64,000 nt of DNA from Lasioglossum baleicum (GCF_051020765.1 NW_027469331.1:124001-188000); one strand, 5' to 3'. Counted from the first letter of the stretch, positions 50,312 through 63,771 are shown. The notes: generated by a model not told the origin, from the sequence alone. A program made the numbers and translations.

Positions 50312-53300
50312 GATTCTTCGTTTCAGAAGTGTATTTCTGTGCGGAATCGCTGTTTCGCGCGCTAGATCAGCGCATCTGCATGCAAATATGCGAAATTGGC
50401 ACGAAAACTCCGATTTGGCAAGCACGATCATGATTTATTCGAGCTTATGTCAGATTCAACGATTATTCGTTTCACAAATGAATTTCTGTACGGAATCGCT
50501 GTTTAGCGTGCTAGATCAGTGCATTTGTATGCAAATATGCGAAATTGGTACGGCAACTCCGATTTGGCACGCACGATCACGATTTATTCGAGCTTATGTC
50601 AGATTCGACGATTCTTCGTTTGAGAACTGTATTTCTGTGCGGAATCGCTGTTTCGCGCGCTAGATCAGTGCATCTGCATGCAAATATGCGAAATTGGCAC
50701 GAAAACTCCGATTTGGCAAGCACGATCATGATTTATTCGAGCTTATGTCAGATTCAACGATTATTCGTTTCACAAATGAATTTCTGTACGGAATCGCTGT
50801 TTAGCGTGCTAGATCAGTACATTTGTATCCAAATATGCGAAATTGGTACGGAAACTCCGATTCGGCAAGCACGACCACGATTTATTCGAGCTTATGTCAG
50901 ATTCGACGATTCTTCGTTTGAGAAGTGTATTTCTGTGCGGAATCGCTGTTTCGCGCGCTAGATCAGTGCATTTGCATGCATATATGCGAAATTGGCACGA
51001 AAACTCCGATTCGGCAAGCACGATCACGATTTATTCGAGCTTATGTCAGATTCGACGATTCTTCGTTTCAGAAGTGTATTTCCGTGCGGAATCGCTGTTT
51101 CGCGTGCTAGATCAGTATATTTGTATGCAGATATGCGAAATTGGCACGGAAAGTCCGATTTGGCAAGCACGATCACGATTTATTCGAGCTTATGTCAGAT
51201 TCGACGATTCTTCGTTTGAGAAGTGTATTTCTGTGTTGAATCGCTGTTTCGCGCGCTAGATCAGTGCATTTGCATGCAAGTATGAGAAATTGGAATCGAA
51301 AGTCCGACCCGGCAATCACGATCACGATTTAATAGAGCTTATGTCAGATTCGACGATTCTTCGTTTGAGAAGTGTATTTCTGTGCGGAATCGCTGTTTAG
51401 CGTGCTAGATCAGTATATTTGTATGCAGATATGCGAAATTGGCACGGAAACTCCGACCCGGCAAGCACGATCACCATTTATTCGAGCTTATGTCAGATTC
51501 GACGATTCTTCGTTTGAGAAGTGTATTTCTGTGCGGAATCGCTGTTTCGCGCGCTAGATCAGTGCATTTGCATGCAAGTATGAGAAATTGGAATCGAAAC
51601 TCCGACCCGGCAATCACGATCACGATTTATTCGAGCTTATGTCAGATTCGACGATTCTTCGTTTCAGAAGTGTATTTCTGCGCGGAATCGCTGTTTCGCG
51701 TGCTATATCAGTGCATTTGCATGCAAGTATGCGAAATTGGCACGGAAAGTCCGATTTGGCAAGCACGATCACGATTTATTCGAGCCTATGTCTGTTTCGA
51801 CATTCTTCGTTTCAGAAGTGTATTTCTGTGCGGAATCGCTGTTTCACGCGCTAGATCAGTGCATTTGCATGCAAGTATGAGAAATTGGAATCGAAACTCC
51901 GACCCGGCAATCACGATCACGATTTATTCGAGCTTATGTCAGATTCGACGATTCTTCGTTTCAGAAGTGTATTTCTGTGCGGAATCGCTGTTTCGCGTGC
52001 TATATCAGTGCATTTGCATGCAAGTATGCGAAATTGGCACGGAAACTCCGATTCGGCAAGCACGACCCCGATTTATTCGAGCTTATGTCAGATTCGACGA
52101 TTCTTCGTTTCAGAAGTGTATTTCTGTGCGGAATCGCTGTCTCGCGTGCTATATCAGTGCATTTGCATGCAAGTATGCGAAATTGGAATAGAAAATCCGA
52201 CCCGGCAAGCACGATCACAATTTATTCGGGCCTATGTCTGTTTCGACATTCTTCGTTTCAGAAGTGTATTTCTGTGCGGAATCGCTGTTCCGCGCGCTAG
52301 ATCAGTGCATTTGCATGCAAGTATGAGAAATTGGAATCGAAACTCCGACCCGGCAATCACGATCACGATTTATTCGAGCTTATGTCAGATTCGACGATTC
52401 TTCGTTTCAGAAGTGTATTTCTGTGCGGAATCGCTGTTTCGCGTGCTATATCAGTGCATTTGCATGCAAGTATGCGAAATTGGCACGGAAACTCCGATTC
52501 GGCAAGCACGACCCCGATTTATTTGAGCTTATGTCAGATTCGACGATTCTTCGTTTCAGAAGTGTATTTCTGTGCGGAATCGCTGTCTCGCGTGCTATAT
52601 CAGTGCATTTGCATGCAAGTATGCGAAATTGGAATAGAAAATCCGACCCGGCAAGCACGATCACAATTTATTCGAGCCTATGTCAGATTCGACGATTCTT
52701 CGTTTCAGAAGTGTATTTCTGTGCGGAATCGCTGTTTCGCGTGCTAGATCAGTATATTTGTATGCAGATATGCGAAATTGGCACGGAAAGTCCGATTTGG
52801 CAAGCACGATCACGATTTATTCGAGCTTATGTCAGATTCGACGATTCTTCGTTTCAGAAGTGTATTTCTGTGCGGAATCGCTGTTTCGCGTGCTATATCA
52901 GTGCATTTGCATGCAAGTATGCGAAATTGGCACGGAAACTCCGATTCGGCATGCACGACCACGATTCATTCGAGCTTATGTCAGATTCGACGATTCTTCG
53001 TTTCAGAAGTGTATTTCTGTGCGGAATCGCTGTTTCGCGTGCTATATCATTGCATTTGCATGCAAGTATGCGAAATTGGAATCGAATCTCCGACCCGGCA
53101 ATCACGATCACGATTAATTCGAGCTTATGTCAGATTCGACGATTCTTCGTTTCAGAAGTGTATTTCTGTGCGGAATCGCTATCTCGCGTGCTATATCAGT
53201 GCATTTGCATGCAAGTATGCGAAATTGGAATAGAAACTCCGACCCGGCAGCACGATAACAATTTATTCGAGCCTATGTCAGATTCGACGATTCATCGTTT

Positions 53301-53522
53301 CAGAAGTGTATTTCTGTGCGGAATCGCTGTTTCGCGTGCTATATCAGTGCGTTTGCATGCAAGTATGCGAAATTGGAATAGAAACTCCGACCCGGCAAGT
53401 ACGATCACAATTTATTCGAGCCTATGTCAGATTCGACGATTCTTCGTTTCAGAAGTGTATTTCTGTGCGGAATCGCTGTTTCGCGTGCTAGATCAGTATA
53501 TTTGTATGCAGATATGCGAAAT
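50312..53522 (+). repeat. 3.2-kb block, copy 2 of 43.8-47.0 kb
   Basis: This is the second copy at offset 6552, carrying all the markers listed for copy 1. Differences are rare: CCGACACGGC at 45794 reads CCGACCCGGC here. The two copies are separated by the interleaved 46.97-50.31 kb block. Confidence 0.85.
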
Positions 53523-56403
53523 TGCCACGGAAAGTCCGATTTGGCAAGCACGATCACGATTTATTCGAGCTTATGTCAGATTCGACGATTCTTCGTTTCA
53601 GAAGTGTATTTCTGTGCGGAATCGCTGTTTCGCGCGCTAGATCAGTGCATTTGCATGCAAATATTCGAAATTGGCACGAAAACTCCGATTCGGCAAGCAC
53701 GATCACGATTTATTCGAGCTTATGTCAGATTCGACGATTCTTCGTTTGAGAAGTGTATTTCTGTGCGGAATCGCTGTTTCGCGCGCTAGATCAGTGCATT
53801 TGCATGCAAATATGAGAAATTGGAATCGAAACTCCGACCCGGCAATCACGATCACGATTTATGCGAGCTGATGTCAGATTCGACGATTCTTCGTTTCAGA
53901 AGTGTATTTCTGTGCGGAATCGCTGTTTCGCGCGCTAGATCAGCGCATCTGCATGCAAATATGCGAAATTGGCACGAAAACTCCGATTCGGCAAGCACGA
54001 CCACGATTTATTCGAGCTTATGTCAGATTCGACGATTCTTCGTTTCAGAAGTGTATTTCTGTGCGGAATCGCTGTCTCGCGTGCTATATCAGTGCATTTG
54101 CATGCAAGTATGCGAAATTGGAATAGAAACTCCGACCCGGCAAGTACGATCACAATTTATTCGAGCCTATGTCAGATTCGACGATTCTTCGTTTCAGAAG
54201 TGTATTTCTGTGCGGAATCGCTGTTTCGCGTGCTAGATCAGTATATTTGTATGCAGATATGCGAAATTGCCACGGAAAGTCCGATTTGGCAAGCACGATC
54301 ACGATTTATTCGAGCTTATGTCAGATTCGACGATTCTTCGTTTCAGAAGTGTATTTCTGTGCGGAATCGCTGTTTCGCGCGCTAGATCAGTGCATTTGCA
54401 TGCAAATATTCGAAATTGGCACGAAAACTCCGATTCGGCAAGCACGATCACGATTTATTCGAGCTTATGTCAGATTCGACGATTCTTCGTTTGAGAAGTG
54501 TATTTCTGTGCGGAATCGCTGTTTCGCGCGCTAGATCAGTGCATTTGCATGCAAATATGAGAAATTGGAATCGAAACTCCGACCCGGCAATCACGATCAC
54601 GATTTATGCGAGCTGATGTCAGATTCGACGATTCTTCGTTTCAGAAGTGTATTTCTGTGCAGAATCGCTGTTTCGCGTGCTAGATCAGTATATTTGTATG
54701 CAGATATGCGAAATTGGCACGGAAACTCCGATTCGGCAAGCACGACCACGATTCATTCGAGCTTATGTCAGATTCGACGATTCTTCGTTTCAGAAGTGTA
54801 TTTCTGTGCGGAATCGCTGTTTCGCGCGCTAGATCAGTGCATTTGCATGCAGGTATGCGAAATTGGAATAGAAAATCCGACCCGGCAAGCACGATCACAA
54901 TTTATTCGAGCCTATGTCAGATTCGACGATTCATCGTTTCAGAAGTGTATTTCTGTGCGGAATCGCTGTTTCGCGTGCTAGATCAGTATATTTGTATGCA
55001 GATATGCGAAATTGCCACGGAAAGTCCGATTTGGCAAGCACGATCACGATTTATTCGAGCTTATGTCAGATTCGACGATTCTTCGTTTCAGAAGTGTATT
55101 TCTGTGCGGAATCGCTGTTTCGCGCGCTAGATCAGTGCATTTGCATGCAAATATTCGAAATTGGCACGAAAACTCCGATTCGGCAAGCACGATCACGATT
55201 TATTCGAGCTTATGTCAGATTCGACGATTCTTCGTTTGAGAAGTGTATTTCTGTGCGGAATCGCTGTTTCGCGCGCTAGATCAGTGCATTTGCATGCAAA
55301 TATGAGAAATTGGAATCGAAACTCCGACCCGGCAATCACGATCACGATTTATGCGAGCTGATGTCAGATTCGACGATTCTTCGTTTCAGAAGTGTATTTC
55401 TGTGCAGAATCGCTGTTTCGCGTGCTAGATCAGTATATTTGTATGCAGATATGCGAAATTGGCACGGAAACTCCGATTCGGCAAGCACGACCACGATTCA
55501 TTCGAGCTTATGTCAGATTCGACGATTCTTCGTTTCAGAAGTGTATTTCTGTGCGGAATCGCTGTTTCGCGCGCTAGATCAGTGCATTTGCATGCAGGTA
55601 TGCGAAATTGGAATAGAAAATCCGACCCGGCAAGCACGATCACAATTTATTCGAGCCTATGTCAGATTCGACGATTCATCGTTTCAGAAGTATATTTCTG
55701 TGCGGAATCGCTGTTTCGCGTGCTAGATCAGTATATTTGTATGCAGATATGCGAAATTGGCACGGAAAGTCCGATTTGGCAAGCACGATCACGATTTATT
55801 CGAGCTTATGTCAGATTCGACGATTCTTCGTTTCAGAAGTGTATTTCTGTGCGGAATCGCTGTTTCGCGCGCTAGATCAGTGCATTTGCATGCAAATATT
55901 CGAAATTGGCCCGAAAACTCCGATTCGGCAAGCACGATCACGATTTATTCGAGCTTATGTCAGATTCGACGATTCTTCGTTTGAGAAGTGTATTTCTGTG
56001 CGGAATCGCCGTTTCGCGCGCTAGATCAGTGCATTTGCATGCAAATATGAGAAATTGGAATCGAAACTCCGACCCGGCAATCACGATCACGATTTATGCG
56101 AGCTGATGTCAGATTCGACGATTCTTCGTTTCAGAAGTGTATTTCTGTGCGGAATCGCTGTTTCGCGTGCTAGATCAGTATATTTGTATGCAGATATGCG
56201 AAATTGGCACGGAAACTCCGATTCGGCAAGCACGACCACGATTCATTCGAGCTTATGTCAGATTCGACGATTCTTCGTTTCAGAAGTGTATTTCTGTGCG
56301 GAATCGCTGTTTCGCGCGCTAGATCAGTGCATTTGCATGCAGGTATGCGAAATTGGAATAGAAAATCCGACCCGGCAAGCACGATCACAATTTATTCGAG
56401 CCT
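53424..56403 (+). repeat. Pentamer higher-order repeat, 4 x 745 bp
   Basis: Equivalent monomers start at 53424, 54169, 54914, 55659 and 56404, exactly 745 bp (5 x 149) apart. Each unit has a GCAGATATGCG monomer with CACGGAAAGTCC, a GCAAATATTCG monomer, a GCAAATATGAG monomer, a monomer preceded by ATGCGAGCTGATGTC, and a GCAGGTATGCG monomer. In the first unit the last two monomers are of other types, so only three of its five match. Two of five monomers carry the 14-bp palindrome. The units at 54169, 54914 and 55659 differ by only a few bases. Confidence 0.9.
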
Positions 56404-57779
56404 ATGTCAGATTCGACGATTCATCGTTTCAGAAGTATATTTCTGTGCGGAATCGCTGTTTCGCGCGCTAGATCAGTGCATCTGCATGCAAATATGCGAA
56501 ATTGGCACGAAAACTCCGATTTGGCAAGCACGATCGTGATTTATTCGAGCTTATGTCAGATTCAACGATTATTCGTTTCACAAATGAATTTCTGTACGGA
56601 ATCGCTGTTTAGCGTGCTAGATCAGTGCATTTGTATGCAAATATGCGAAATTGGTACGGAAACTCCGATTCGGCAAGCACGACCACGATTTATTCGAGCT
56701 TATGTCAGATTCGACGATTCTTCGTTTGAGAAGTGTATTTCTGTGCGGAATCGCTGTTTCGCGCGCTAGATCAGTGCATTTGCATGCAAGTATGAGAAAT
56801 TGGAATCGAAACTCCGACCCGGCAATCACGATCACGATTTAATCGAGCTTATGTCAGATTCGACGATTCTTCGTTTGAGAAGTGTATTTCTGTGCGGAAT
56901 CGCTGTTTAGCGTGCTAGATCAGTATATTTGTATGCAGATATGCGAAATTGGCACGGAATGTCCGATTTGGCAATCACGATCACGATTTATTCGAGCTTA
57001 TGTCAGATTCGACGATTCTTCGTTTCAGAAGTGTATTTCTGTGCGGAATCGCTGTTTCGCGTGCTATATCAGTGCATTTGCATGCAAGTATGCGAAATTG
57101 TCACGGAAACTCCGATTCGGCAAGCACGACCACGATTCATTCGAGCTTATGTCAGATTCGACGATTCTTCGTTTCAGAAGTGTATTTCTGCGCGGAATCG
57201 CTGTTTCGCGTTCTATATCAGTGCATTTGCATGCAAGTATGCGAAATTGGCACGGAAAGTCCGATTTGGCAAGCACGATCACGATTTATTCGAGCCTATG
57301 TCTGTTTCGACATTCTTCGTTTCAGAAGTGTATTTCTGTGCGGAATCGCTGTTTCACGCGCTAGATCAGTGCATTTGCATGCAAGTATGAGAAATTGGAA
57401 TCGAAACTCCGACCCGGCAATCACGATCACGATTTATTCGAGCTTATGTCAGATTCGACGATTCTTCGTTTCAGAAGTGTATTTCTGTGCGGAATCGCTG
57501 TTTCGCGTGCTATATCAGTGCATTTCCATGCAAGTATGCAAAATTGGCACGGAAACTCCGATTCGGCAAGCACGACCACGATTCATTCGAGCTTATGTCA
57601 GATTCGACGATTCTTCGTTTCAGAAGTGTATTTCTGTGCGGAATCGCTGTTTCGCGCGCTAGATCAGTGCATTTGCATGCAAGTATGCGAAATTGGAATA
57701 GAAACTCCGACCCGGCAAGCACGATCACAATTTATTCGAGCCTATGTCAGATTCGACGATTCTTCGTTTCAGAAGTGTA
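56404..57779 (+). repeat. Transitional block with private substitutions
   Basis: This region resembles 22.9-24.0 kb in monomer order but carries many private changes, such as CACGATCGTGATT near 56530, GGAATGTCCG at 56957, GAAATTGTCACGG near 57096 and GCGTTCTATATC near 57208. It marks the passage from the homogenised interior to the differently built right-hand domain. Confidence 0.78.
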
Positions 57780-58919
57780 TTTCTGTGCGGAATCGCTGTT
57801 TCGCGTGCTAGATCAGTGCATTTGCATGCAAATATGGGAAATTGGCACAGAAACTCCGACCCGGCAAGCACGATCACAATTTATTCGAGCCTATGTCAGA
57901 TTCGACGATTCTTCGTTTCAGAAGTGTATTTCTGTGCGGAATCGCTGTTTCCCGTGCTAGATCAGTGCATTTGCATGCAAATATGCGAAATTGGCACAGA
58001 AACTCCGGCCCGGCAAGCACGATCACAATTTATTCGAACCTATGTCAGATTCGACGATTCTTCGTTTCAGAAGTGTATTTCTGTGCGGAATCGCTGTTTC
58101 GCGCGCTAGATCTGTGCATTTGCATGCAAGTATGAGAAATTGGAATAGAAACTCCGACCCGGCAAGCACGATCACCATTTATTCGAGCTTATGTCAGATT
58201 CGACGATTCTTAGTTTCAGAAGCGTATTTCTGTGCGGAATCGCTGTTTCGCGTGCTAGATCAGTGCATTTGCAAGCAAATATGCGAAATTGGCACGAAAA
58301 CTCAGATTCGGCAAACACGATCACGATTTATTCGAGCTTATGTCAGATTCAAGATTATTCGTTTCAGAAGTGTATTTCTCTGCGGAATCGCTGTTGCGCG
58401 CTAGATCTGTGCATTTGCATGCAAGTATGAGAAATTGGAATAGAAACTCCGACCCGGCAAGCACGATCACCATTTATTCGAGCTTATGTCAGATTCGACG
58501 ATTCTTCGTTTCAGAAGTGTATTTTTCTGCGGAATCGCTGTTGCGCGCTAGATCTGTGCATTTGCATGCAAATATGCGAAATTGGAATAGAAACTACGAC
58601 CCGGCAAGCACGATCACCATTTATTCGAGCTTATGTCAGATTCGACGATTCTTAGTTTCAGAAGCGTATTTCTGTGCGGAATCGCTGTTTCGCGTGCTAG
58701 ATCAGTGCATTTGCATGCAAATATGCGAAATTGGCACAGAATCTCCGACCCGGCAAGCACGATCCCCATTTATTCGAGCCTATGTCAGATTCGACGATTC
58801 TTCGTTTCAGAAGTGTATTTCTGTGCGGAATCGCTGTTTCGCGTGCTAGATCAGTGCATTTGCAAGCAAATATGCGAAATTGGCACGAAAACTCAGATTC
58901 GGCAAACACGATCACGATT

Positions 58920-60403
58920 TATTCGAGCTTATGTCAGATTCAAGATTATTCGTTTCAGAAGTGTATTTCTCTGCGGAATCGCTGTTGCGCGCTAGATCTG
59001 TGCATTTGCATGCAAGTATGAGAAATTGGCACAGAAACTCCGACCCGGCAAGCACGATCACAATTTATTCGAGCCTATGTCAGATTCGACGATTCTTCGT
59101 TTCAGAAGTGTATTTCTGTGCGGAATCGCTGTTTCGCGCGCTAGATCAGTGCATTTGCATGCAAATATGCGAAATTGGCACGAAAACTCAGATTCGGCAA
59201 GCACGATCACGATTTATTCGAGCTTATGTCAGATTCGACGATTATTCGTTTCACAAATGAATTTCTGTACGGAATCGCTGTTTCGCGTGCTACATCAGTG
59301 CATTTGCATGCAAGTATGCCAAATTGGCACGAAAAGTCCGACCCGGCAAGCACGATCACGATTTATTCGAGCTTATGTCAGATTCGACGATTCTTCGTTT
59401 CAGAAGTGTATTTCTGTGCGGAATCGCTGTTTCGCGCGCTAGATCAGTGCATTTGCATGCAAATATGCGAAATTGGCACGAAAACTCAGATTCGGCAAGC
59501 ACGATCACAATTTATTCGAGCTTATGTCAGATTCGACGATTATTCGTTTCACAAATGAATATCTGTGCGGAATCGCTGTTTCGCGTGCTAGATCAGTGCA
59601 TTTGCATGCAAGTATGCCAAATTGGCACGAAAACTCCGACCCGGCAAACACGATAACGATTTATTCGAGCTTATGTCAGATTCAAGATTATTCGTTTCAG
59701 AAGTGTATTTCTCTGCGGAATCGCTGTTGCGCGCTAGATCTGTGCATTTGCATGCAAGTATGAGAAATTGGCACAGAAACTCCGACCCGGCAAGCACGAT
59801 CACAATTTATTCGAGCCTATGTCAGATTCGACGATTCTTCGTTTCAGAAGTGTATTTCTGTGCGGAATCGCTGTTTCGCGCGCTAGATCAGTGCATTTGC
59901 ATGCAAATATGCGAAATTGGCACGAAAACTCAGATTCGGCAAGCACGATCACGATTTATTCGAGCTTATGTCAGATTCGACGATTATTCGTTTCACAAAT
60001 GAATTTCTGTACGGAATCGCTGTTTCGCGTGCTACATCAGTGCATTTGCATGCAAATATCCAAAATTGGCACAGAAACTCCGACCCGGCAAGCACGATCA
60101 CAATTTATTCGAGCCTATGTCAGATTCGACGATTCTTCGTTTCAGAAGTGTATTTCTGTGCGGAATCGCTGTTTCGCGCGCTAGATCAGTGCATTTGCAT
60201 GCAAATATGCGAAATTGGCACGAAAACTCAGATTCGGCAAGCACGATCACAATTTATTCGAGCTTATGTCAGATTCGACGATTATTCGTTTCACAAATGA
60301 ATATCTGTGCGGACTCGCTGTTTCGCGTGCTAGATCAGTGCATTTGCATGCAAGTATGCCAAATTGGCACGAAAACTCCGACCCGGCAAACACGATAACG
60401 ATT
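58920..60403 (+). repeat. Pentamer HOR of 742 bp, two copies
   Basis: Monomers starting near 59026, 59175 and 59473 recur at 59768, 59917 and 60215, an offset of 742 bp. The unit is five monomers, shorter than 745 because the CTCTGCGG...CTGTTGCGCGCTAG monomer carries small deletions. One internal monomer differs: TATGCCAAATTGG near 59320 against TATCCAAAATTGG near 60062. Confidence 0.82.
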
Positions 60404-60411
60404 TATTCGAG

Positions 60412-61602
60412 CTTATGTCAGATTCGACGATTCTTCGTTTCAGAAGTGTATTTCTCTGCGGAATCGCTGTTGCGCGCTAGATATGTGCATTTGCATGCAA
60501 GTATGAGAAATTGGAATAGAGACCCCGACCCGGCAAGCACGATCACCATTTATTCGAGCTTATGTCAGATTCGACGATTCTTCGTTTCAGAAGTGTATTT
60601 CTGTGCGGAATCGCTGTTTCGCGTGCTAGATCAGTGCATTTGCATGCAAATATGCGAAATTGGCACAGAAACTCCGACCCGGCAAGCACGATCACAATTT
60701 ATTCGAGCCTATGTCAGATTCGACGATTCTTCGTTTCAGAAGTGTATTTCTGTGCGGAATCGCTATTTCGCGCGCTAGATCAGTGCATTTGCATGCAAAT
60801 ATGCGAAATTGGCACGAAAACTCAGATTCGGCAAGCACGATCACCATTTATTCGAGCTTATGTCAGATTCGACGATTCTTCGTTTCAGAAGTGTATTTCT
60901 GTGCGGAATCGCTGTTTCGCGCGCTAGATCAGTGCATTTGCATGCAAGTATGCCAAATTGGCACGAAAACTCCGACCCGGCAAGCACGATCACGATTTAT
61001 TCGAGCTTATGTCAGATTCGACGATTCTTCGTTTCAGAAGTGTATTTCTCTGCGGAATCGCTGTTGCGCGCTAGATATGTGCATTTGCATGCAAGTATGA
61101 GAAATTGGAATAGAGACCCCGACCCGGCAAGCACGATCACCATTTATTCGAGCTTATGTCAGATTCGACGATTCTTCGTTTCAGAAGTGTATTTCTGTGC
61201 GGAATCGCTGTTTCGCGTGCTAGATCAGTGCATTTGCATGCAAATATGCGAAATTGGCACAGAAACTCCGACCCGGCAAGCACGATCACAATTTATTCGA
61301 GCCTATGTCAGATTCGACGATTCTTCGTTTCAGAAGTGTATTTCTGTGCGGAATCGCTATTTCGCGCGCTAGATCAGTGCATTTGCATGCAAATATGCGA
61401 AATTGGCACGAAAACTCAGATTCGGCAAGCACGATCACCATTTATTCGAGCTTATGTCAGATTCGACGATTCTTCGTTTCAGAAGTGTATTTCTGTGCGG
61501 AATCGCTGTTTCGCGCGCTAGATCAGTGCATTTGCATGCAAGTATGCCAAATTGGCACGAAAACTCCGACCCGGCAAGCACGATCACGATTTATTCGAGC
61601 TT
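60412..61602 (+). repeat. Tetramer HOR of 594 bp, two copies
   Basis: Four monomers recur 594 bp apart, for example 60562 and 61156, and 60809 and 61403. The unit includes the two-base-shorter CTGTTGCGCGCTAGATATGTGC monomer with GGAATAGAGACCCCG. The two copies look identical by eye. Confidence 0.87.
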
Positions 61603-61729
61603 ATGTCAGAAGAGTATTTCTGTGCGGAATCGCTGTTTCGCGCGCTAGATCTGTGCATTTGCATGCAAGTATGAGAAATTGGAATAGAAACTCCGACCCG
61701 GCAAGCACGATCACCATTTATTCGAGATT
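61603..61729 (+). repeat. Deleted 127-bp monomer, copy 1
   Basis: The usual path from ATGTCAG to CAGAAGTGTATTTC is shortened by 22 bp to ATGTCAGAAGAGTATTTC. The deleted interval is bounded by CAG on both sides, which suggests loss between short direct repeats. The extra change GTG to GAG is shared by all three copies, so they have one origin. Confidence 0.9.
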
Positions 61730-61878
61730 ATGTCAGATTCGACGATTCTTCGTTTCAGAAGTGTATTTCTGTGCGGAATCGCTGTTTCGCGCGCTAGATC
61801 AGTGCATTTGCATGCAAGTATGCCAAATTGGCACGAAAACTCCGACCCGGCAAGCACGATCACGATTTATTCGAGCTT

Positions 61879-62005
61879 ATGTCAGAAGAGTATTTCTGTG
61901 CGGAATCGCTGTTTCGCGCGCTAGATCTGTGCATTTGCATGCAAGTATGAGAAATTGGAATAGAAACTCCGACCCGGCAAGCACGATCACCATTTATTCG
62001 AGATT
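61879..62005 (+). repeat. Deleted 127-bp monomer, copy 2
   Basis: This copy carries the same 22-bp deletion and GAG change, 276 bp after copy 1. The 276-bp unit (127 + 149) is therefore a tandem dimer in two copies. Confidence 0.9.
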
Positions 62006-63644
62006 ATGTCAGATTCGACGATTCTACGTTTCAGAAGTGTATTTCTGTGCGGAATCGCTGTTTCGCGTGCTAGATCAGTGCATTTGCATGCAAATATGCG
62101 AAATTGGAATAGAAACTCCGACCCGGCAAGCACGATCACCATTTATTCGAGATTATGTCAGATTCGACGATTCTACGTTTCAGAAGTGTATTTCTGTGCG
62201 GAATCGCTGTTTCGCGTGCTAGATCAGTGCATTTGCATGCAAATATGCGAAATTGGCACAGAAACTCCGACCCGGCAAGCACGATCACAATTTATTCGAG
62301 CCTATGTCAGATTCGACGATTCTTCGTTTCAGAAGTGTATTTCTGTGCGAAATCGCTATTTCGCGCGCTAGATCAGTGCATTTGCATGCAAGTATGCCAA
62401 ATTGGCACGAAAACTCCGACCCGGCAAGCACGATCCCCATTTATTCGAGCTTATGTCAGATTCGACAATTCTTAGTTTCAGAAGCGTATTTCTGTGCGGA
62501 ATCGCTGTTTCGCGCGCTAGATCTGTGCATTTGCATGCAAGTATGAGAAATTGGAATAGAAACTCCGACCCGGCAAGCACGATCACCATTTATTCGAGAT
62601 TATGTCAGATTCGACGATTCTACGTTTCAGAAGTGTATTTCTGTGCGGAATCGCTGTTTCGCGCGCTAGATCTGTGCATTTGCATGCAAGTATGAGAAAT
62701 TGGAATAGAAACTCCGACCCGGCAAGCACGATCACCATTTATTCGAGATTATGTCAGATTCGACGATTCTTCGTTTCAGAAGTGTATTTCTGTGCGGAAT
62801 CGCTGTTTCGCGTGCTAGATCAGTGCATTTGCATGCAAATATGCGAAATTGGCACAGAAACTCCGACCCGGCAAGCACGATCACAATTTATTCGAGCCTA
62901 TGTCAGATTCGACGATTCTTCGTTTCAGAAGTGTATTTCTGTGCGGAATCGCTGTTTCGCGCGCTAGATCAGTGCATTTGCATGCAAATATGCGAAATTG
63001 GCACGAAAACTCAGATTCGGCAAGCACGATGACGATTTATTCGAGCTTATGTCAGATTCGACGATTATTCGTTTCACAAATGAATTTCTGTGCGGAATCG
63101 CTGTTTCGCGTGCTAGATCAGTGCATTTGCATGCAAGTATGCCAAATTGGCACGAAAAGTCCGACCCGGCAAGCACGATCACGATTTATTCGAGCCTATG
63201 TCAGATTCGACGATTCTTCGTTTCAGAAGTGTATTTCTGTGCGGAATCGCTGTTTCGCGAGCTAGATCAGTGCATTTGCATGCAAATATGCGAAATTGGC
63301 ACGAAAACTCAGATTCGGCAAGCACGATCACGATTTATTCGAGCTTATGTCAGATTCGACGATTATTCGTTTCACAAATGAATTTCTGTGCGGAATCGCT
63401 ATTTCGCGCGCTAGATCAGTGCATTTGCATGCAAATATGCGAAATTGGCACGAAAACTCAGATTCGGCAAGCACGATCACGATTTATTCGAGCTTATGTC
63501 AGATTCGACGATCATTCGTTTCACAAATGAATTTCTGTGCGGAATCGCTGTTTCGCGTGCTAGATCTGTGCATTTTCATGCAAGTATGCCAAATTGGCAC
63601 GAAAACTCCGACCCGGCAAGCACGATCACGATTTATTCGAGCTT

Positions 63645-63771
63645 ATGTCAGAAGAGTATTTCTGTGCGGAATCGCTGTTTCGCGCGCTAGATCTGTGCAT
63701 TTGCATGCAAGTATGAGAAATTGGAATAGAAACTCCGACCCGGCAAGCACGATCACCATTTATTCGAGATT
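63645..63771 (+). repeat. Deleted 127-bp monomer, copy 3
   Basis: This is a third copy of the 22-bp deletion, about 1.6 kb further right. The next monomer starts ATATCAG instead of ATGTCAG, a private change. Confidence 0.9.

Noticed and set aside
58108..58113. AGATCT (BglII) sites in the right-hand domain as a functional feature
   Set aside because: They result from one base change in CTAGATCAG to CTAGATCTG. They are useful as a marker of that monomer type, not evidence of function.
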